Shown: positions 16,232-25,533, counted from the stretch's first letter. The stretch: 64,000 bases of DNA from Finegoldia magna ATCC 53516 (GCF_000159695.1 NZ_CM000955.1:569473-633472); one strand, 5' to 3'. Numbers and translations: made by a program. The notes: generated by a model from the sequence alone, not told the origin.

Positions 16232-16720
16232 CTATTTTCTCGCACATTCTGATGCATCGCCTTGTAAAATTTTCAAAGCGTGATCTAACGTATCAATTAT
16301 GTATTCCAAACTTTCTTCAACAGCCTTAGGACTACCCGGCATATTTATTATGAGGGAGTTTTTTCTAATAACTGAAACAGCTCTTGAAAGCATTGCTCTT
16401 TTTGTAATCGTCATCGAATAATTTCTAATCGCTTCACTAATTCCCAAACAAAGTTTTTCTGAAACTTCTAATGTAGCCTCAGGAGTTACATCTCTTTTTG
16501 AAAATCCAGTTCCACCCGTAGTCAAAATCAACTCAATATTTTCATTGGAATACTCGATTAATTTTTCTTTTATAAGTTCTTTTTCATCTGCTACAATATC
16601 ATATTTTTCTAATTTATAGCCGTTTTTTTCGATAATTTCTATAATTTTTTTACCACTTAAATCTTCTCTTTTGCCTTGAGAACCCTTGTCTGATACTGTA
16701 AGCACTGCTACTTTATACAT
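16232..16720 (-). CDS. mogA: Molybdopterin adenylyltransferase-type MogA/MoaB protein
   Basis: Acts late in molybdenum cofactor synthesis (molybdopterin adenylylation). It shows VAVLTVSDKGSQGKREDLSG, the substrate-binding LILTTGGTGFSKRDVTPEAT, and IINMPGSPKAVEESL. The ATG at 16720 is chosen because AGAGG lies just before it; an ATG seven codons upstream has no SD. The gene has its own consensus promoter. Its presence fits the molybdopterin oxidoreductase (30051-32138) and the xanthine-dehydrogenase-type enzyme (44803-48294) elsewhere in the window. Confidence 0.92.
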   Translation of the reverse strand: MYKVAVLTVSDKGSQGKREDLSGKKIIEIIEKNGYKLEKYDIVADEKELIKEKLIEYSNENIELILTTGGTGFSKRDVTPEATLEVSEKLCLGISEAIRNYSMTITKRAMLSRAVSVIRKNSLIINMPGSPKAVEESLEYIIDTLDHALKILQGDASECARK

Positions 16721-16761
16721 ATTAAAACCTCTTTGTGTCAATATATTTGCTTGACCTTGAT

Positions 16762-16790
16762 ATTATATAAAAATACTAGCCCATTGTCAA
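16762..16790 (-). promoter_or_regulatory. Promoter of mogA
   Basis: On the minus strand, TTGACA (16790-16785) is followed after 17 nt by TATAAT (16767-16762). It begins right at the end of yraN. Confidence 0.85.
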
Positions 16791-16792
16791 TA

Positions 16793-17140
16793 TTAAAATG
16801 CGTCAATATAGTGATTTAATTTGAAATTATCCAAATAAATTTCTATCACATCAAATCTAGGCTGATAATCGTACAAATCATTTTTGTCGATATAAATTTC
16901 TGTTGTTTTTCTTATTCTGTCTTGTTTTCCCAAAGTTACAAAATCAGAAGGAGCGCCGAACTTGTCATCAGTCCTTGCTTTTACTTCAACTATTACCAAA
17001 TAATTTTCGTAAGTGCAAACTATGTCTAGTTCCCCAATTCTCTCGGAATAATTCCTGTCAATAATTTCGTAACCTTTTTCTATTAAATATTCACAAGCGT
17101 AATCCTCGGCAAATTTACCTCGGTTTTTTTCCATTTTCAT
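16793..17140 (-). CDS. YraN/UPF0102 family endonuclease-like protein
   Basis: A 115-residue protein with the restriction-endonuclease-like fold of the UPF0102 family: RNYSERIGELDIVC and LVIVEVKAR supply the D...ExK catalytic pattern. The function is not established, though the family is often next to rnhB. It overlaps the 3' end of rnhB by 26 nt and has GAGGAAA before the ATG. It is the last gene of the ylxM-to-yraN operon. Confidence 0.92.
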   Translation of the reverse strand: MKMEKNRGKFAEDYACEYLIEKGYEIIDRNYSERIGELDIVCTYENYLVIVEVKARTDDKFGAPSDFVTLGKQDRIRKTTEIYIDKNDLYDYQPRFDVIEIYLDNFKLNHYIDAF

Positions 17141-17738
17141 ATAATTTCCTCAAAAAAGTTTTTCTGTGAAGCGGACATTCACCATGTTCTAGTATCATTT
17201 CTCGATGTAGTTTGGTACCGTAGCCTTTGTGTTTTTCAAAACCATATTGTGGATAAATGACTGCCATATCTTTCATGTACTCATCTCTTATAACCTTAGC
17301 TACAATTGATGCGCAAGAAATCGGATATAATTTTTCATCGCCTTTAACAAATGACATTTGTTTTATGTCGGTATCAATTTTTTCTGCATCAATCACAATT
17401 AAATCAGGTTTTATGAATTTATTATCCTTTGTTTTAAGACTTTCTACAGCTCTTTTCATGGATAATCTATTAGCTTGTTTGATGTTGATTTCATCAATCA
17501 CACTTTGATCCACAAAATTCACACTATATGCCAAGGCTTGATCCAAAATCATATCCTTGAACTTAATTCTCTTTTTTTCAGAAAGCTTTTTTGAATCAGT
17601 GACACCATCTATTATTTCACAATTTTTGGGCATAATAATGGCACAAGTTACAACAGGTCCTGCCAATGGTCCTCTTCCAACTTCATCTACACCACAAATT
17701 AATTCTTCTTCAAATTCGTTATAATCAATCGCAAACAT
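17115..17738 (-). CDS. rnhB: Ribonuclease HII
   Basis: Cleaves the RNA strand of RNA/DNA hybrids and nicks at misincorporated ribonucleotides. The 207-residue protein has ICGVDEVGRGPLAGPVV (catalytic Asp/Glu), IVIDAEKI, CASIVAKVIRD, and HKGYGTKLHREMI, all typical. Its start overlaps the rbgA 3' end by 14 nt, and its end overlaps yraN. Confidence 0.97.
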   Translation of the reverse strand: MFAIDYNEFEEELICGVDEVGRGPLAGPVVTCAIIMPKNCEIIDGVTDSKKLSEKKRIKFKDMILDQALAYSVNFVDQSVIDEINIKQANRLSMKRAVESLKTKDNKFIKPDLIVIDAEKIDTDIKQMSFVKGDEKLYPISCASIVAKVIRDEYMKDMAVIYPQYGFEKHKGYGTKLHREMILEHGECPLHRKTFLRKLYENGKKPR

Positions 17739-18582
17739 CTTCTAATGAAATTCTTCCTAACTTTGTTTTTCTAAATTCATCGATAACTATTGATGAAACT
17801 TTAGAATAGTCAATATTTTTTCCTTTTAATAAACAGCCTCTTCTTATCGCAATATCATCCATTATTTCGATTGTTTCCTTGTTTTGTGTATCAACCGAAT
17901 ATCTTTTCTCTAAAATTTGTGGATCAATACTCATTAGTTTCTCGATGAGCTTGTATGCTAAGTTTTCTTCATCCAAAATTTCGTCTTTTATAGCTCCAGT
18001 AAATGCCAAGTTTAATCCAATTTCATTGTCTTCGAATTTTGGCCACAAAACACCTGGCGTATCCAATAATTCCATCTTGCCTTTTATTCTAATCCATTGA
18101 TTAGACCTTGTAACTCCTGGAGTATTTCCAGTTTTTGCAGATTGTCTGTTGGATAATTTGTTAATTATAGTAGATTTTCCAACATTTGGTATACCAACAA
18201 TCATCATTCTTATAATTTCTGATTTGATGTTCTTGTCTTTTCTATTAGCAAGTACATCTTCTAAAATCTTTTTAGCTGTTGGCTCAATTTTATCCAAATT
18301 TCTACCGTTTTTGCTATCAATTGGAAGTGCTGTTATATTTTTCTTTGCAAAATAATTAATCCAGTTTTGTGTAATTTTAGGATCTGCCATGTCCATCTTG
18401 TTCAATAAAATCAATTGCGGCTTATCCTTTAAGATATCTTCTATAACTGGATTCATGGATGATTTTACAATTCTGCTATCCACAAGAACCAAAACTATGT
18501 CGACAAGTTTCATGTTTTCTTTTATCTTGTCGATAGCTTTTTTCATGTGCCCTGGATACCAGTTTATATTATTAATGTCCAT
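17725..18582 (-). CDS. rbgA: Ribosome biogenesis GTPase RbgA (YlqF)
   Basis: A circularly permuted GTPase needed for late 50S assembly. Motif order is permuted as expected: NWYPGHMKKA at the N-terminus, G4 LLNKMDMAD, then G1 GIPNVGKST and G3 DTPGVLWP. The 285 residues include the C-terminal ANTAR-like helical domain. A terminator-like hairpin separates it from rplS, so its expression relative to the ribosomal genes may be reduced. Confidence 0.96.
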   Translation of the reverse strand: MDINNINWYPGHMKKAIDKIKENMKLVDIVLVLVDSRIVKSSMNPVIEDILKDKPQLILLNKMDMADPKITQNWINYFAKKNITALPIDSKNGRNLDKIEPTAKKILEDVLANRKDKNIKSEIIRMMIVGIPNVGKSTIINKLSNRQSAKTGNTPGVTRSNQWIRIKGKMELLDTPGVLWPKFEDNEIGLNLAFTGAIKDEILDEENLAYKLIEKLMSIDPQILEKRYSVDTQNKETIEIMDDIAIRRGCLLKGKNIDYSKVSSIVIDEFRKTKLGRISLEDVCD

Positions 18583-18601
18583 GTTATTTCCTTTCCATCT
18601 A

Positions 18602-18629
18602 AAAAAAGTACTGAGAAATTCTCAGCACT
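18602..18629 (-). terminator. Internal terminator between rplS and rbgA
   Basis: On the minus strand AGTGCTGAGAA/CTCAGTACT (one G-T wobble) is followed by seven T. It lies directly after the rplS stop, inside the long operon. Confidence 0.8.
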
Positions 18630-18633
18630 CAAA

Positions 18634-18981
18634 TTAGAATTTTTGTTTTTCTTTAACTTTAGCAGCTTTACCTTCTCTGTGTCTTAAGTAGAATAATTTT
18701 GATCTTCTTACTTTACCTTCTCTAACTAATCTTACGTTAGTTACTCTTGGTGAGTTGATTAAGAAAGTTCTTTCTACTCCTACACCGTAAGCTAATCTTC
18801 TTACTGTGAAAGTTCTTCTAAGTCCAGTTCCTTGCATTTTAATTACAGTTCCTTCATAAACTTGAACTCTTTCTTTATTACCTTCTTTGATAAGGTAGTC
18901 TACTTTTACAGTATCTCCAACATGAAAGTCGAACTTATTTTCTCTTAATTGTTCATCTTCTAATGTTTTTATAATATCCAT
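18634..18981 (-). CDS. rplS: 50S ribosomal protein L19
   Basis: A component at the 30S-50S interface. The 115 residues contain [26 protein letters not shown], and [12 protein letters not shown], the family signature. The ATG overlaps the trmD stop by one base. It is the seventh gene of the operon. Confidence 0.98.
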   Translation of the reverse strand: MDIIKTLEDEQLRENKFDFHVGDTVKVDYLIKEGNKERVQVYEGTVIKMQGTGLRRTFTVRRLAYGVGVERTFLINSPRVTNVRLVREGKVRRSKLFYLRHREGKAAKVKEKQKF

Positions 18982-19685
18982 TATGATCCTCCTTGGTTTT
19001 TTTCTTTCAGATATTTCTGATATATATCTTCTCTTTTAAGTTTAGTGTTGTTTAGTCTTGATTTTTCTCGCCACTGTTCGATTTTTTCGTGATTTCCTGA
19101 TAATAAAACTTCAGGAACTTCATATCCGTTAAATACTCTGGGTCTTGTGTAGGAATCTTCCTGTAGCAATAAATTGTAGTGCGAATCTGTTTTATAACTT
19201 TCATCATTTCCCAAAACATCGTTAATCATTCGGCTTACACAATCTATAAGAACCATAGCTCCTAATTCTCCACCAGTCATCACATAATCTCCAATAGAAA
19301 TCTCCTCATCACAATAATGATTGATGATTCTGCTGTCGACACCTTCGTAATGGCCACAAAGAATGACTATTTCTTTTTCTTTTGAAAGTTCTATACACTT
19401 TTGTTGATTAAGAACTTTCCCTTGAGGAGACATAAACACAACTTTTGATTTGTTTTTGTTCACATCTTCCAAGCAGTCATAAATTGGTTGGCAAGTCATA
19501 AGCATCCCAGCCCCGCCACCATATATCTCATCGTCTACCTTTTTGTGTTTATTTTTAGTGTAATCTCTAATATTAACCACTTCAAGTTCAATTAGATTGT
19601 TTTGGACTGCTTTTCCTATGACGCCGTATGATTTTAAGTAATCAAAACTTTCTGGAAACAATGTGAGAATTATAAATTTCATCAC
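18981..19685 (-). CDS. trmD: tRNA (guanine37-N1)-methyltransferase
   Basis: A knotted (SPOUT) methyltransferase that makes m1G37 and prevents frameshifting. The 234 residues contain [18 protein letters not shown], the knot motif [35 protein letters not shown], and a C-terminal tRNA-binding region with [16 protein letters not shown]. It overlaps rimM by 4 nt and rplS by 1 nt. Confidence 0.98.
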   Translation of the reverse strand: MMKFIILTLFPESFDYLKSYGVIGKAVQNNLIELEVVNIRDYTKNKHKKVDDEIYGGGAGMLMTCQPIYDCLEDVNKNKSKVVFMSPQGKVLNQQKCIELSKEKEIVILCGHYEGVDSRIINHYCDEEISIGDYVMTGGELGAMVLIDCVSRMINDVLGNDESYKTDSHYNLLLQEDSYTRPRVFNGYEVPEVLLSGNHEKIEQWREKSRLNNTKLKREDIYQKYLKEKNQGGS

Positions 19686-20170
19686 ATACCCTCAATTATA
19701 ACTACATCGATTAATCCATTTTCTAAATCTATTTTTTTAATGAACTCTTTTACAGCAGGTATCATAAATTCTTTTTCATCATTTTTTATTACATATACAT
19801 CATTACTATAAACGCTCAAAACTTCAACCAAATCTCCGATGTATTCACCATTACTATAGGCTTTCAATCCTATCAAATCGTCAATGTAAAAGCTTCCATC
19901 TTTCAATTCGTATCTGTCTTTTTCATCTATATATAAAAACTGTTTTTTGAATTCAAGAACTTCATTAATATCGTTAAATTCTTCAAAATCAATGTACAAA
20001 AAACCCTTGTACATTCTATAATTTTGAATATTGACCTTAACTTTTTTATCCCCGAGATAATAACAAATATCTTCGTCAAATCTTTCGATATTATCAGTCA
20101 ATGGTCTCATTTTAAGACATCCTTTAATACCGTGAGTATTGAGCACTTCTGCTACAGCTATATATTCCAT
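19682..20170 (-). CDS. rimM: Ribosome maturation factor RimM
   Basis: Helps mature the 30S head. The 162 residues comprise an N-terminal RimM domain (VAEVLNTHGIKGCLKM) and a C-terminal PRC-barrel (YIDDLIGLKAYS...MIPAVKEFIKKID). It overlaps khpA by one base (TAATG) and trmD by four, consistent with coupled translation. Confidence 0.96.
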   Translation of the reverse strand: MEYIAVAEVLNTHGIKGCLKMRPLTDNIERFDEDICYYLGDKKVKVNIQNYRMYKGFLYIDFEEFNDINEVLEFKKQFLYIDEKDRYELKDGSFYIDDLIGLKAYSNGEYIGDLVEVLSVYSNDVYVIKNDEKEFMIPAVKEFIKKIDLENGLIDVVIIEGM

Positions 20171-20400
20171 TATTGCAAAATATCTACGACAACTTTTTCG
20201 CCACTCTTAATAGCCGCTGCCTTAGTAATAGTTCTAATTGCCTTGGCAATCTTCCCTTCTTTTCCTATAATTTTCCCCAAATCTTTGGAATCTGCTTTAA
20301 TTTCTATAATAACCGTATGTTTGTCTTGTCTTGATGTTACTTCAACTGCTTCTTTATTATCAACTAACGCAGTAGCAATTGTTTTAACTAATTTTTCCAT
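20170..20400 (-). CDS. khpA: KH-domain RNA-binding protein KhpA
   Basis: A small single KH-domain protein. The GxxG loop lies in LGKIIGKEGKIAKAIRT, flanked by IEIKADSKD. In Gram-positives KhpA pairs with KhpB (Jag) in RNA binding and cell-division control. The ATG at 20400 with GGGAG just upstream is preferred over an in-frame TTG four codons earlier. Its location between rpsP and rimM is the standard Firmicute one. Confidence 0.94.
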   Translation of the reverse strand: MEKLVKTIATALVDNKEAVEVTSRQDKHTVIIEIKADSKDLGKIIGKEGKIAKAIRTITKAAAIKSGEKVVVDILQ

Positions 20401-20421
20401 GACAACTCCCAACTTGTATTA

Positions 20422-20673
20422 TTATTTTGCTTCGTAAACTCCATTATTTTTAAATAATCTGTCTACTGTATCTGTAGGTTTTGCACCATTTTTAATCCAT
20501 TGTTGAACTTTTTCGCTATCAACTTTAACAGTTTTTTCTTCAACTAATGGGTTGTAATATCCGATTTCTTCGATGAATTTACCATCACGAGGACATCTTG
20601 AATCTGCGACAACTATTCTATAAAATGGTTTCTTCTTTGCTCCCATTCTTTTCAATCTAATTTTTACTGACAT
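20422..20673 (-). CDS. rpsP: 30S ribosomal protein S16
   Basis: The 83 residues begin [22 protein letters not shown] and contain [14 protein letters not shown], the S16 signature. A GGAGG SD precedes the ATG. It follows ffh by 19 nt and precedes khpA. Confidence 0.98.
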   Translation of the reverse strand: MSVKIRLKRMGAKKKPFYRIVVADSRCPRDGKFIEEIGYYNPLVEEKTVKVDSEKVQQWIKNGAKPTDTVDRLFKNNGVYEAK

Positions 20674-20692
20674 AATTTACCTCCATAACTTA

Positions 20693-22033
20693 TTATCTAA
20701 AAAAAGGCATTTTCATTTTACCTTTTTTACCAAATTTCTTTTGTAGCGCTCCCATATTTTTCATCATAACTTTCATTTCTTTGAATTGTTTCAAAAGTTT
20801 GTTAACCGCTACTTGATCTTGACCGCATCCTTTAGCAATTCTTTTTCTTCTAGATATACTAATGATATCTGGATTTTCTCTTTCTTGTTTGGTCATAGAT
20901 TTAATAATTGCTTCAATCTTGTCAAATTCTTTGTTATCGAAATTCACTTGTTTAAGCATCTTACTATCCACGCCAGGAATCATTGCAAGAATATCTTGCA
21001 TAGGTCCCATTTTTTTGATTTGCTGCATTTGGTCAAGAAAATCATTAAAGTCAAAACTTTGAGCTTTAATCTTTTCTTCTAATTCTTTTGCCTTCTTCTC
21101 GTCAAATTGATTTTGTGCTTTTTCGATAAGGCTAAGAACATCTCCCATACCCAAGATACGAGATGCCATTCTGTCCGGATGGAACGGCTCTAAATCTCCA
21201 AGTTTTTCACCTACACCTATAAATTTAATAGGCTTATCAGCTACTTGTCTGATTGATAAAGCAGCACCACCTCTTGCATCACCGTCTAACTTAGTAAGGA
21301 TAATTCCTGTAATATCCAAATCCTCGTTAAACTTAGCTGCAACATTCACTGCATCTTGTCCAGTCATCGCATCTACAACTAACAAAATATCTGAAGGATT
21401 CACTTCTTGTTTAATATTTTTTAGCTCATCCATCAAAGTATCGTCAATATGAAGACGACCGGCAGTATCTATAATTACATAATCAATGTTTTTTTTCTTA
21501 GCTTCTTCGATTGCTTTTTTTGAAATTTCAACGGGATTTGTTTGTCCCATTTCAAATACTTCTACCCCAACTTTTCCGCCAACAACTTGAAGTTGTTTAA
21601 TGGCAGCAGGTCTGTAAATATCACACGCTACAAGTAACACGCTTTTGTTTTTGTTTTTCAAATTCAATGCAAGTTTTCCGGCATGAGTTGTTTTACCTGC
21701 CCCTTGCAAACCACAAAGCATAATTACTGTAGGTTTCATTGGTGAAACGTTAAGTTTTTCTTCCTTTTCACCCATCATTTTAGTTAATTCTTCATTAACT
21801 ATTTTGATGACTTGTTGACCTGGAGTAAGACTTTCCAAAACAGAAGAATCGATAGCACGTTCTTTTACTTGAGATATAAAATCTTTAACAACTTTATAGT
21901 TAACGTCTGCTTCCAATAAAGCAAGTTTAACTTCTCTCATTGCAACATCTATATCTTTTTCTGTTAGCTTTCCTCTGTTGGTCAATTTTGACAAGGCATT
22001 TTGTAATTTATCGGACAAATTTTCAAATATCAT
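20693..22033 (-). CDS. ffh: Signal recognition particle protein Ffh (SRP54)
   Basis: The GTPase of the signal recognition particle, which targets nascent membrane and secreted proteins to SecYEG. The order is N-domain helices, G-domain with GLQGAGKTTHAGKLA, DTAGRL and TKLDGDARGG, then the methionine-rich M-domain ending in GKMKMPFF. The ATG at 22033 is chosen because GAGG lies 8 nt upstream; an ATG three codons earlier abuts that SD. It overlaps the ylxM stop by about 11 nt. Confidence 0.97.
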   Translation of the reverse strand: MIFENLSDKLQNALSKLTNRGKLTEKDIDVAMREVKLALLEADVNYKVVKDFISQVKERAIDSSVLESLTPGQQVIKIVNEELTKMMGEKEEKLNVSPMKPTVIMLCGLQGAGKTTHAGKLALNLKNKNKSVLLVACDIYRPAAIKQLQVVGGKVGVEVFEMGQTNPVEISKKAIEEAKKKNIDYVIIDTAGRLHIDDTLMDELKNIKQEVNPSDILLVVDAMTGQDAVNVAAKFNEDLDITGIILTKLDGDARGGAALSIRQVADKPIKFIGVGEKLGDLEPFHPDRMASRILGMGDVLSLIEKAQNQFDEKKAKELEEKIKAQSFDFNDFLDQMQQIKKMGPMQDILAMIPGVDSKMLKQVNFDNKEFDKIEAIIKSMTKQERENPDIISISRRKRIAKGCGQDQVAVNKLLKQFKEMKVMMKNMGALQKKFGKKGKMKMPFFR

Positions 22034-22388
22034 TTTCCACATCCTCTAAATCATTTAAGAAATCTTCTATATCTATAATGATATTTTCAATTTCTTTGCT
22101 TTTGATTTCTGGTGACAAAGAGAAAAGATCATTTCTGATTTTTCTAAGAAATTGATGACTCTTTTTTGATTTTTCAATTAAGCCAAGTTTTTGTTCGTAT
22201 TCATAAAGCTTATTTTCAGCTCTTTTCAAACTATCACTTACAGCTTGTTTTGAAATATCACAAATTTGAGCAATTTCATTTAATGACAAATCCTCATTGT
22301 AGTATTTGTCAATTACATCGTATTCTCTTTTCGTAAGCAATTTACCATAATAATCAAACATCATGGTAATATTTAATAATTTTTCCAT
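22023..22388 (-). CDS. ylxM: YlxM/p13 family protein, SRP-associated HTH regulator
   Basis: A 121-residue UPF0122 protein with a sigma-70 region 4-like helix-turn-helix: LLTKREYDVIDKYYNEDLSLNEIAQ followed by ISKQAVSDSLKRAENKL (described as segments; residues about 17-58). YlxM stimulates the SRP GTPase cycle in streptococci. It heads the operon with ffh and is preceded by a consensus promoter. Confidence 0.94.
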   Translation of the reverse strand: MEKLLNITMMFDYYGKLLTKREYDVIDKYYNEDLSLNEIAQICDISKQAVSDSLKRAENKLYEYEQKLGLIEKSKKSHQFLRKIRNDLFSLSPEIKSKEIENIIIDIEDFLNDLEDVENDI

Positions 22389-22422
22389 TCAATCACCGTC
22401 AACCTTTTTACTTGACTTGTAT

Positions 22423-22451
22423 ATTATATAAACTTAAAATCCATTTGTCAA
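22423..22451 (-). promoter_or_regulatory. Promoter of the ylxM-ffh-rpsP-...-yraN operon
   Basis: On the minus strand, TTGACA (22451-22446) is followed after 17 nt by TATAAT (22428-22423): a full-consensus promoter for the ten-gene operon. Confidence 0.9.
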
Positions 22452-22462
22452 GCATTTTAATC

Positions 22463-22489
22463 AAAAAAGAAGTGCTTTTTTGCACTTCT
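22463..22489 (-). terminator. Terminator of gpsA
   Basis: A stem AGAAGTGC/GCACTTCT followed on the minus strand by a six-T run. Confidence 0.85.
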
Positions 22490-22502
22490 AATTTGTTTTT
22501 CA

Positions 22503-23462
22503 TTAATAAAATTCTTTTTTCAAACTTCTACTGAATAATTTGTCGATTTCTTCTTCGCATTTCGAATTTTCGTACAAAACTTTGTACACTGCATTGTTTA
22601 TTGGTAAATCCAAATTCATTTTGTCTGCTTGTAATTTAATAGCTTTTACAGTGTAGTATCCCTCAGCTAATTTGTCGTATTTTTCTGATTTTGCATACAT
22701 TTCACCGAACATTCTGTTGTGCGAATATTGTGAAAACACTGTAGCCTCATAATCTCCCAAGTGACAAAGTCCGTACGCGCTGAGCTCTTTACCTCCCGAA
22801 GCTTTAATAAACCTTGCGACTTCTCTACAACCTCTACTCATTAAAGCTCCCTTCAAAGAACTTATTTTCATTCCATCCAACATTCCTGCAGCAATTCCAA
22901 TTACGTTTTTGTAAGCTGCGCCGATTTCATTTCCAATCAAATCTTGACCATAATAAAATCTAATCAAATCTGAACTGTAATTTTCAATCAACAATTCTTT
23001 CACATCTTCATCTTCCGAATCAATTACCATACAATTTGGAACATTGCGGTAAAATTCTTGTGGATGACCTGGGCCAATCCAAGCTGCAACTTTGTTAGAT
23101 CCATCCATAATTTCTTTGCAGACTTCTGATAATCTTTTTCCAGTCGAAATCTCAATTCCCTTCATATTAGTAACGATAATTTTATCCTTAATTCCAATTG
23201 AATTAAGTTCTTCACACACATTTCTAAAACCTTGTGCATTTATACTAACATGAATAACATCACATTCTTTTGCTCTTGTGATATCATCGGTTAATTCCAA
23301 ATCATCTTGCAAAGTAATAATTCCATTGCTACGACTTTTCTTAAAGTTTTCGAAATCTTCAGTTCCATTCAAACCATACAACAAAACTTCATGACCAATT
23401 TTTTTCAAATACCAAGCGATGAAACTTCCCCATCTGCCAGGCCCTATAACCATAATTTTCAT
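22503..23462 (-). CDS. gpsA: Glycerol-3-phosphate dehydrogenase [NAD(P)+]
   Basis: Reduces dihydroxyacetone phosphate to sn-glycerol 3-phosphate for phospholipid synthesis. The 319-residue protein has the Rossmann motif MVIGPGRWGSFIAWYL, the AWIGPGHPQEF segment, and the catalytic-lysine region GAAYKNVIGIAAGML. The glycine motif departs from the usual GxGxxG in its second half (GPGRWG). It follows a small membrane-protein gene by 11 nt, so the two are cotranscribed. Confidence 0.92.
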   Translation of the reverse strand: MKIMVIGPGRWGSFIAWYLKKIGHEVLLYGLNGTEDFENFKKSRSNGIITLQDDLELTDDITRAKECDVIHVSINAQGFRNVCEELNSIGIKDKIIVTNMKGIEISTGKRLSEVCKEIMDGSNKVAAWIGPGHPQEFYRNVPNCMVIDSEDEDVKELLIENYSSDLIRFYYGQDLIGNEIGAAYKNVIGIAAGMLDGMKISSLKGALMSRGCREVARFIKASGGKELSAYGLCHLGDYEATVFSQYSHNRMFGEMYAKSEKYDKLAEGYYTVKAIKLQADKMNLDLPINNAVYKVLYENSKCEEEIDKLFSRSLKKEFY

Positions 23463-23473
23463 TATATACCTCT

Positions 23474-23851
23474 TTATTTCTTTTTGTTAGATTTCTTATT
23501 ATTTTCTTTATTAATAGCTCTCATTCTAATCATATTCATCCACAAAAGTGTGTTGTAAATTACAAATATAAGATATGTTAAGAACACATATACCTTATTA
23601 GGATGGTAATAAATCAACATAAAACCTATTAACAAAACGATAAAACTTCCGTATTCGAATTTTGTTCTTTTTCTTTCAAGACTTTTTGGTAAAATCATTT
23701 TATTTTGCGACGCATAAACTGCCCACGCAAGTAAAATTAACAACGCTATAATATTGTGGCCTCTAAGTAGAGTAGATACGAAAACCACCATCAAAACATT
23801 TGATATTGCCAATATAACATTGTCTGCATTTTTAGTATTATTTTTCATCAT
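23474..23851 (-). CDS. Small four-helix membrane protein, function unknown
   Basis: A 125-residue protein with about four membrane spans (residues 11-29, 33-49, 67-83 and 88-111) and a short lysine/asparagine-rich C-terminal tail on the cytosolic side. I do not recognise the family. It lies directly upstream of gpsA with an 11-nt gap. In many Firmicutes that place is taken by the acyltransferase plsY, but this protein is too short and lacks PlsY motifs. An extended -10 (TGTTATAAT, 23873-23865) lies before it. A link to membrane lipid metabolism is only positional. Confidence 0.75.
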   Translation of the reverse strand: MMKNNTKNADNVILAISNVLMVVFVSTLLRGHNIIALLILLAWAVYASQNKMILPKSLERKRTKFEYGSFIVLLIGFMLIYYHPNKVYVFLTYLIFVIYNTLLWMNMIRMRAINKENNKKSNKKK

Positions 23852-23913
23852 ATCACCTAAATAAATTATAACATATTAGCAAATTTAAAATAATGTAAAA
23901 CTTTTAGTTCGTA

Positions 23914-23951
23914 ATAAAAAATCCTGTTATCAAATGCTTGATAACAAGATT
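23914..23951 (-). terminator. Terminator of the aspartase gene
   Basis: A 14-bp stem AATCTTGTTATCAA/TTGATAACAGGATT with a four-base loop, followed by six T on the minus strand. Confidence 0.9.
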
Positions 23952-23965
23952 TTGTCAACATAAAA

Positions 23966-25438
23966 TTATTTTTTTGCTTTTTGTTCCTTGTCTTCTTGTT
24001 TCTTCTTTTCGATGTAAGCTTGTTGTTTTTGTTTAATCAAATATTCTGCTGCAATTCCTGGCATTGTCATTGCTATTGGATCAAGGATTTCCTTTAATTC
24101 ATCTTCTGTTAAGATTTTTTCGTCCAATACGATATTTCTAACAGTAATTCCTGTACTCAATGCACGTTTTGCGATTTCAGCAGATTTTTTGTATCCGATA
24201 TGAGGAACAAGTGCTGTAACTATTCCTACAGATTTTTCGACGTCGTTTGAAAGTTTTTGTCTGTTTGGTTTGATACCAATTATGCAGTTTTCTCTGAAAG
24301 TTTTCACTGCATTAGTCAATATAGATATAGATTCAAATAAACTATCGAACAAAACCGGTTCGAATGCGTTAAGTTCCAATTGTCCGTGTTCTGCACACAT
24401 TGTAATTGTATTATCGTTACCAATAATCCTGAATACAACTTGGTTAACAACTTCTGGAATTACAGGATTTACTTTTCCTGGCATTATTGATGAGCCGTTT
24501 TGTCTTGGTGGAAGCTCAATATCTCCTACCATTGTCTTTGGTCCTGAACTCATTAATCTCAAATCACTTGCCATTTTTGACAAACTTACAGCTGTTGATT
24601 TTACGGCTGAAGATATTTCTACAAGTCCATCAAGGTTATTAGTTCCATCTATTAAATCTTCTGCTTGATGCAAATCAAATCCAGTTAATTCTGCAAGAAT
24701 AGGAACTATATTTGTAAAGTAAACTTTGTCTACATTTACTCCTGTACCAATGGCAGTCGCTCCCATATTTATAGATTCGATTTGATCTGATGATCTTCTA
24801 ATTCTTTTGATATCTCTTTTTATTACTGAATAATATGCGTGGAATTCTTGTCCCAATCTAATTGGAACTGCATCTTGAAGTTGAGTACGTCCCATTTTAA
24901 GTACATCATCAAATTCCACTGATTTATTTAGCAAAGAAATCTCTAATTGCTTTAATTCATTTAAAGCTTTTATTAGTAGTCTTAAAGTTGCAATCTTACC
25001 TGCAGTTGGAAAAACATCGTTTGTAGATTGACTCATATTAACGTGATCGTTTGGATGAACATATTCATAAGTTCCCAATCCGCCGCCAAGTTTTTCGTTG
25101 GCAATGTTTGCAATAACTTCATTTGCATTCATGTTAGCAGTAGTACCTGCTCCACCTTGAATTGGATCAGTCAAAAATTGATCGTGATATTCTCCTTCAA
25201 GAATTTTGTCACATGCGTAAACGATTGCGTTTTTGACATCTTCTCTCATAATTCCTGCTCTGTGGTTTGCAATTGCACAAGCTTTTTTAACTATTGTCAA
25301 TCCATAAATTAATTCTTCGTGTAAAGTTCTTCCTGTTATTGGGAAATTTTCCATACCTCTCAAAGATTGCACACCGTAATATGCATCTTTTGGAACTTGT
25401 TTTTCACCAACACTGTCAGACTCTAATCTGTAATCCAT
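23966..25438 (-). CDS. aspA: Aspartate ammonia-lyase (aspartase)
   Basis: Deaminates aspartate to fumarate and ammonia. It belongs to the fumarase/aspartase superfamily: IQGGAGTTANMNANEVIAN and the signature GSSIMPGKVNPVIPEVVNQ have PVIPEVVNQ, which points to aspartase and not fumarase. The ATG at 25438 with GGGGG just upstream gives a normal N-terminus (MDYRLESDSVGEK); an earlier ATG would add a 17-residue non-homologous leader. The C-terminus is a Lys/Gln/Glu-rich tail of about 20 residues. It fits amino-acid fermentation. Confidence 0.94.
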   Translation of the reverse strand: MDYRLESDSVGEKQVPKDAYYGVQSLRGMENFPITGRTLHEELIYGLTIVKKACAIANHRAGIMREDVKNAIVYACDKILEGEYHDQFLTDPIQGGAGTTANMNANEVIANIANEKLGGGLGTYEYVHPNDHVNMSQSTNDVFPTAGKIATLRLLIKALNELKQLEISLLNKSVEFDDVLKMGRTQLQDAVPIRLGQEFHAYYSVIKRDIKRIRRSSDQIESINMGATAIGTGVNVDKVYFTNIVPILAELTGFDLHQAEDLIDGTNNLDGLVEISSAVKSTAVSLSKMASDLRLMSSGPKTMVGDIELPPRQNGSSIMPGKVNPVIPEVVNQVVFRIIGNDNTITMCAEHGQLELNAFEPVLFDSLFESISILTNAVKTFRENCIIGIKPNRQKLSNDVEKSVGIVTALVPHIGYKKSAEIAKRALSTGITVRNIVLDEKILTEDELKEILDPIAMTMPGIAAEYLIKQKQQAYIEKKKQEDKEQKAKK

Positions 25439-25479
25439 ATTAACCCCCAAAAAACGTTTATTTATTACATTACAAATTG

Positions 25480-25508
25480 ATATTAACACTTTTAAAATCC
25501 ATTGTCAA
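25480..25508 (-). promoter_or_regulatory. Promoter of aspA
   Basis: On the minus strand, TTGACA (25508-25503) is followed after 17 nt by TAATAT (25485-25480). Confidence 0.75.
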
Positions 25509-25533
25509 AATTTTATAAAAATTGATTTTAAAA

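Noticed and set aside
23966..25438. Annotation as fumarase C
   Set aside because: The signature loop reads PVIPEVVNQ after GKVN, and the substrate loop has QGGAGTTANMN, both of aspartase type.
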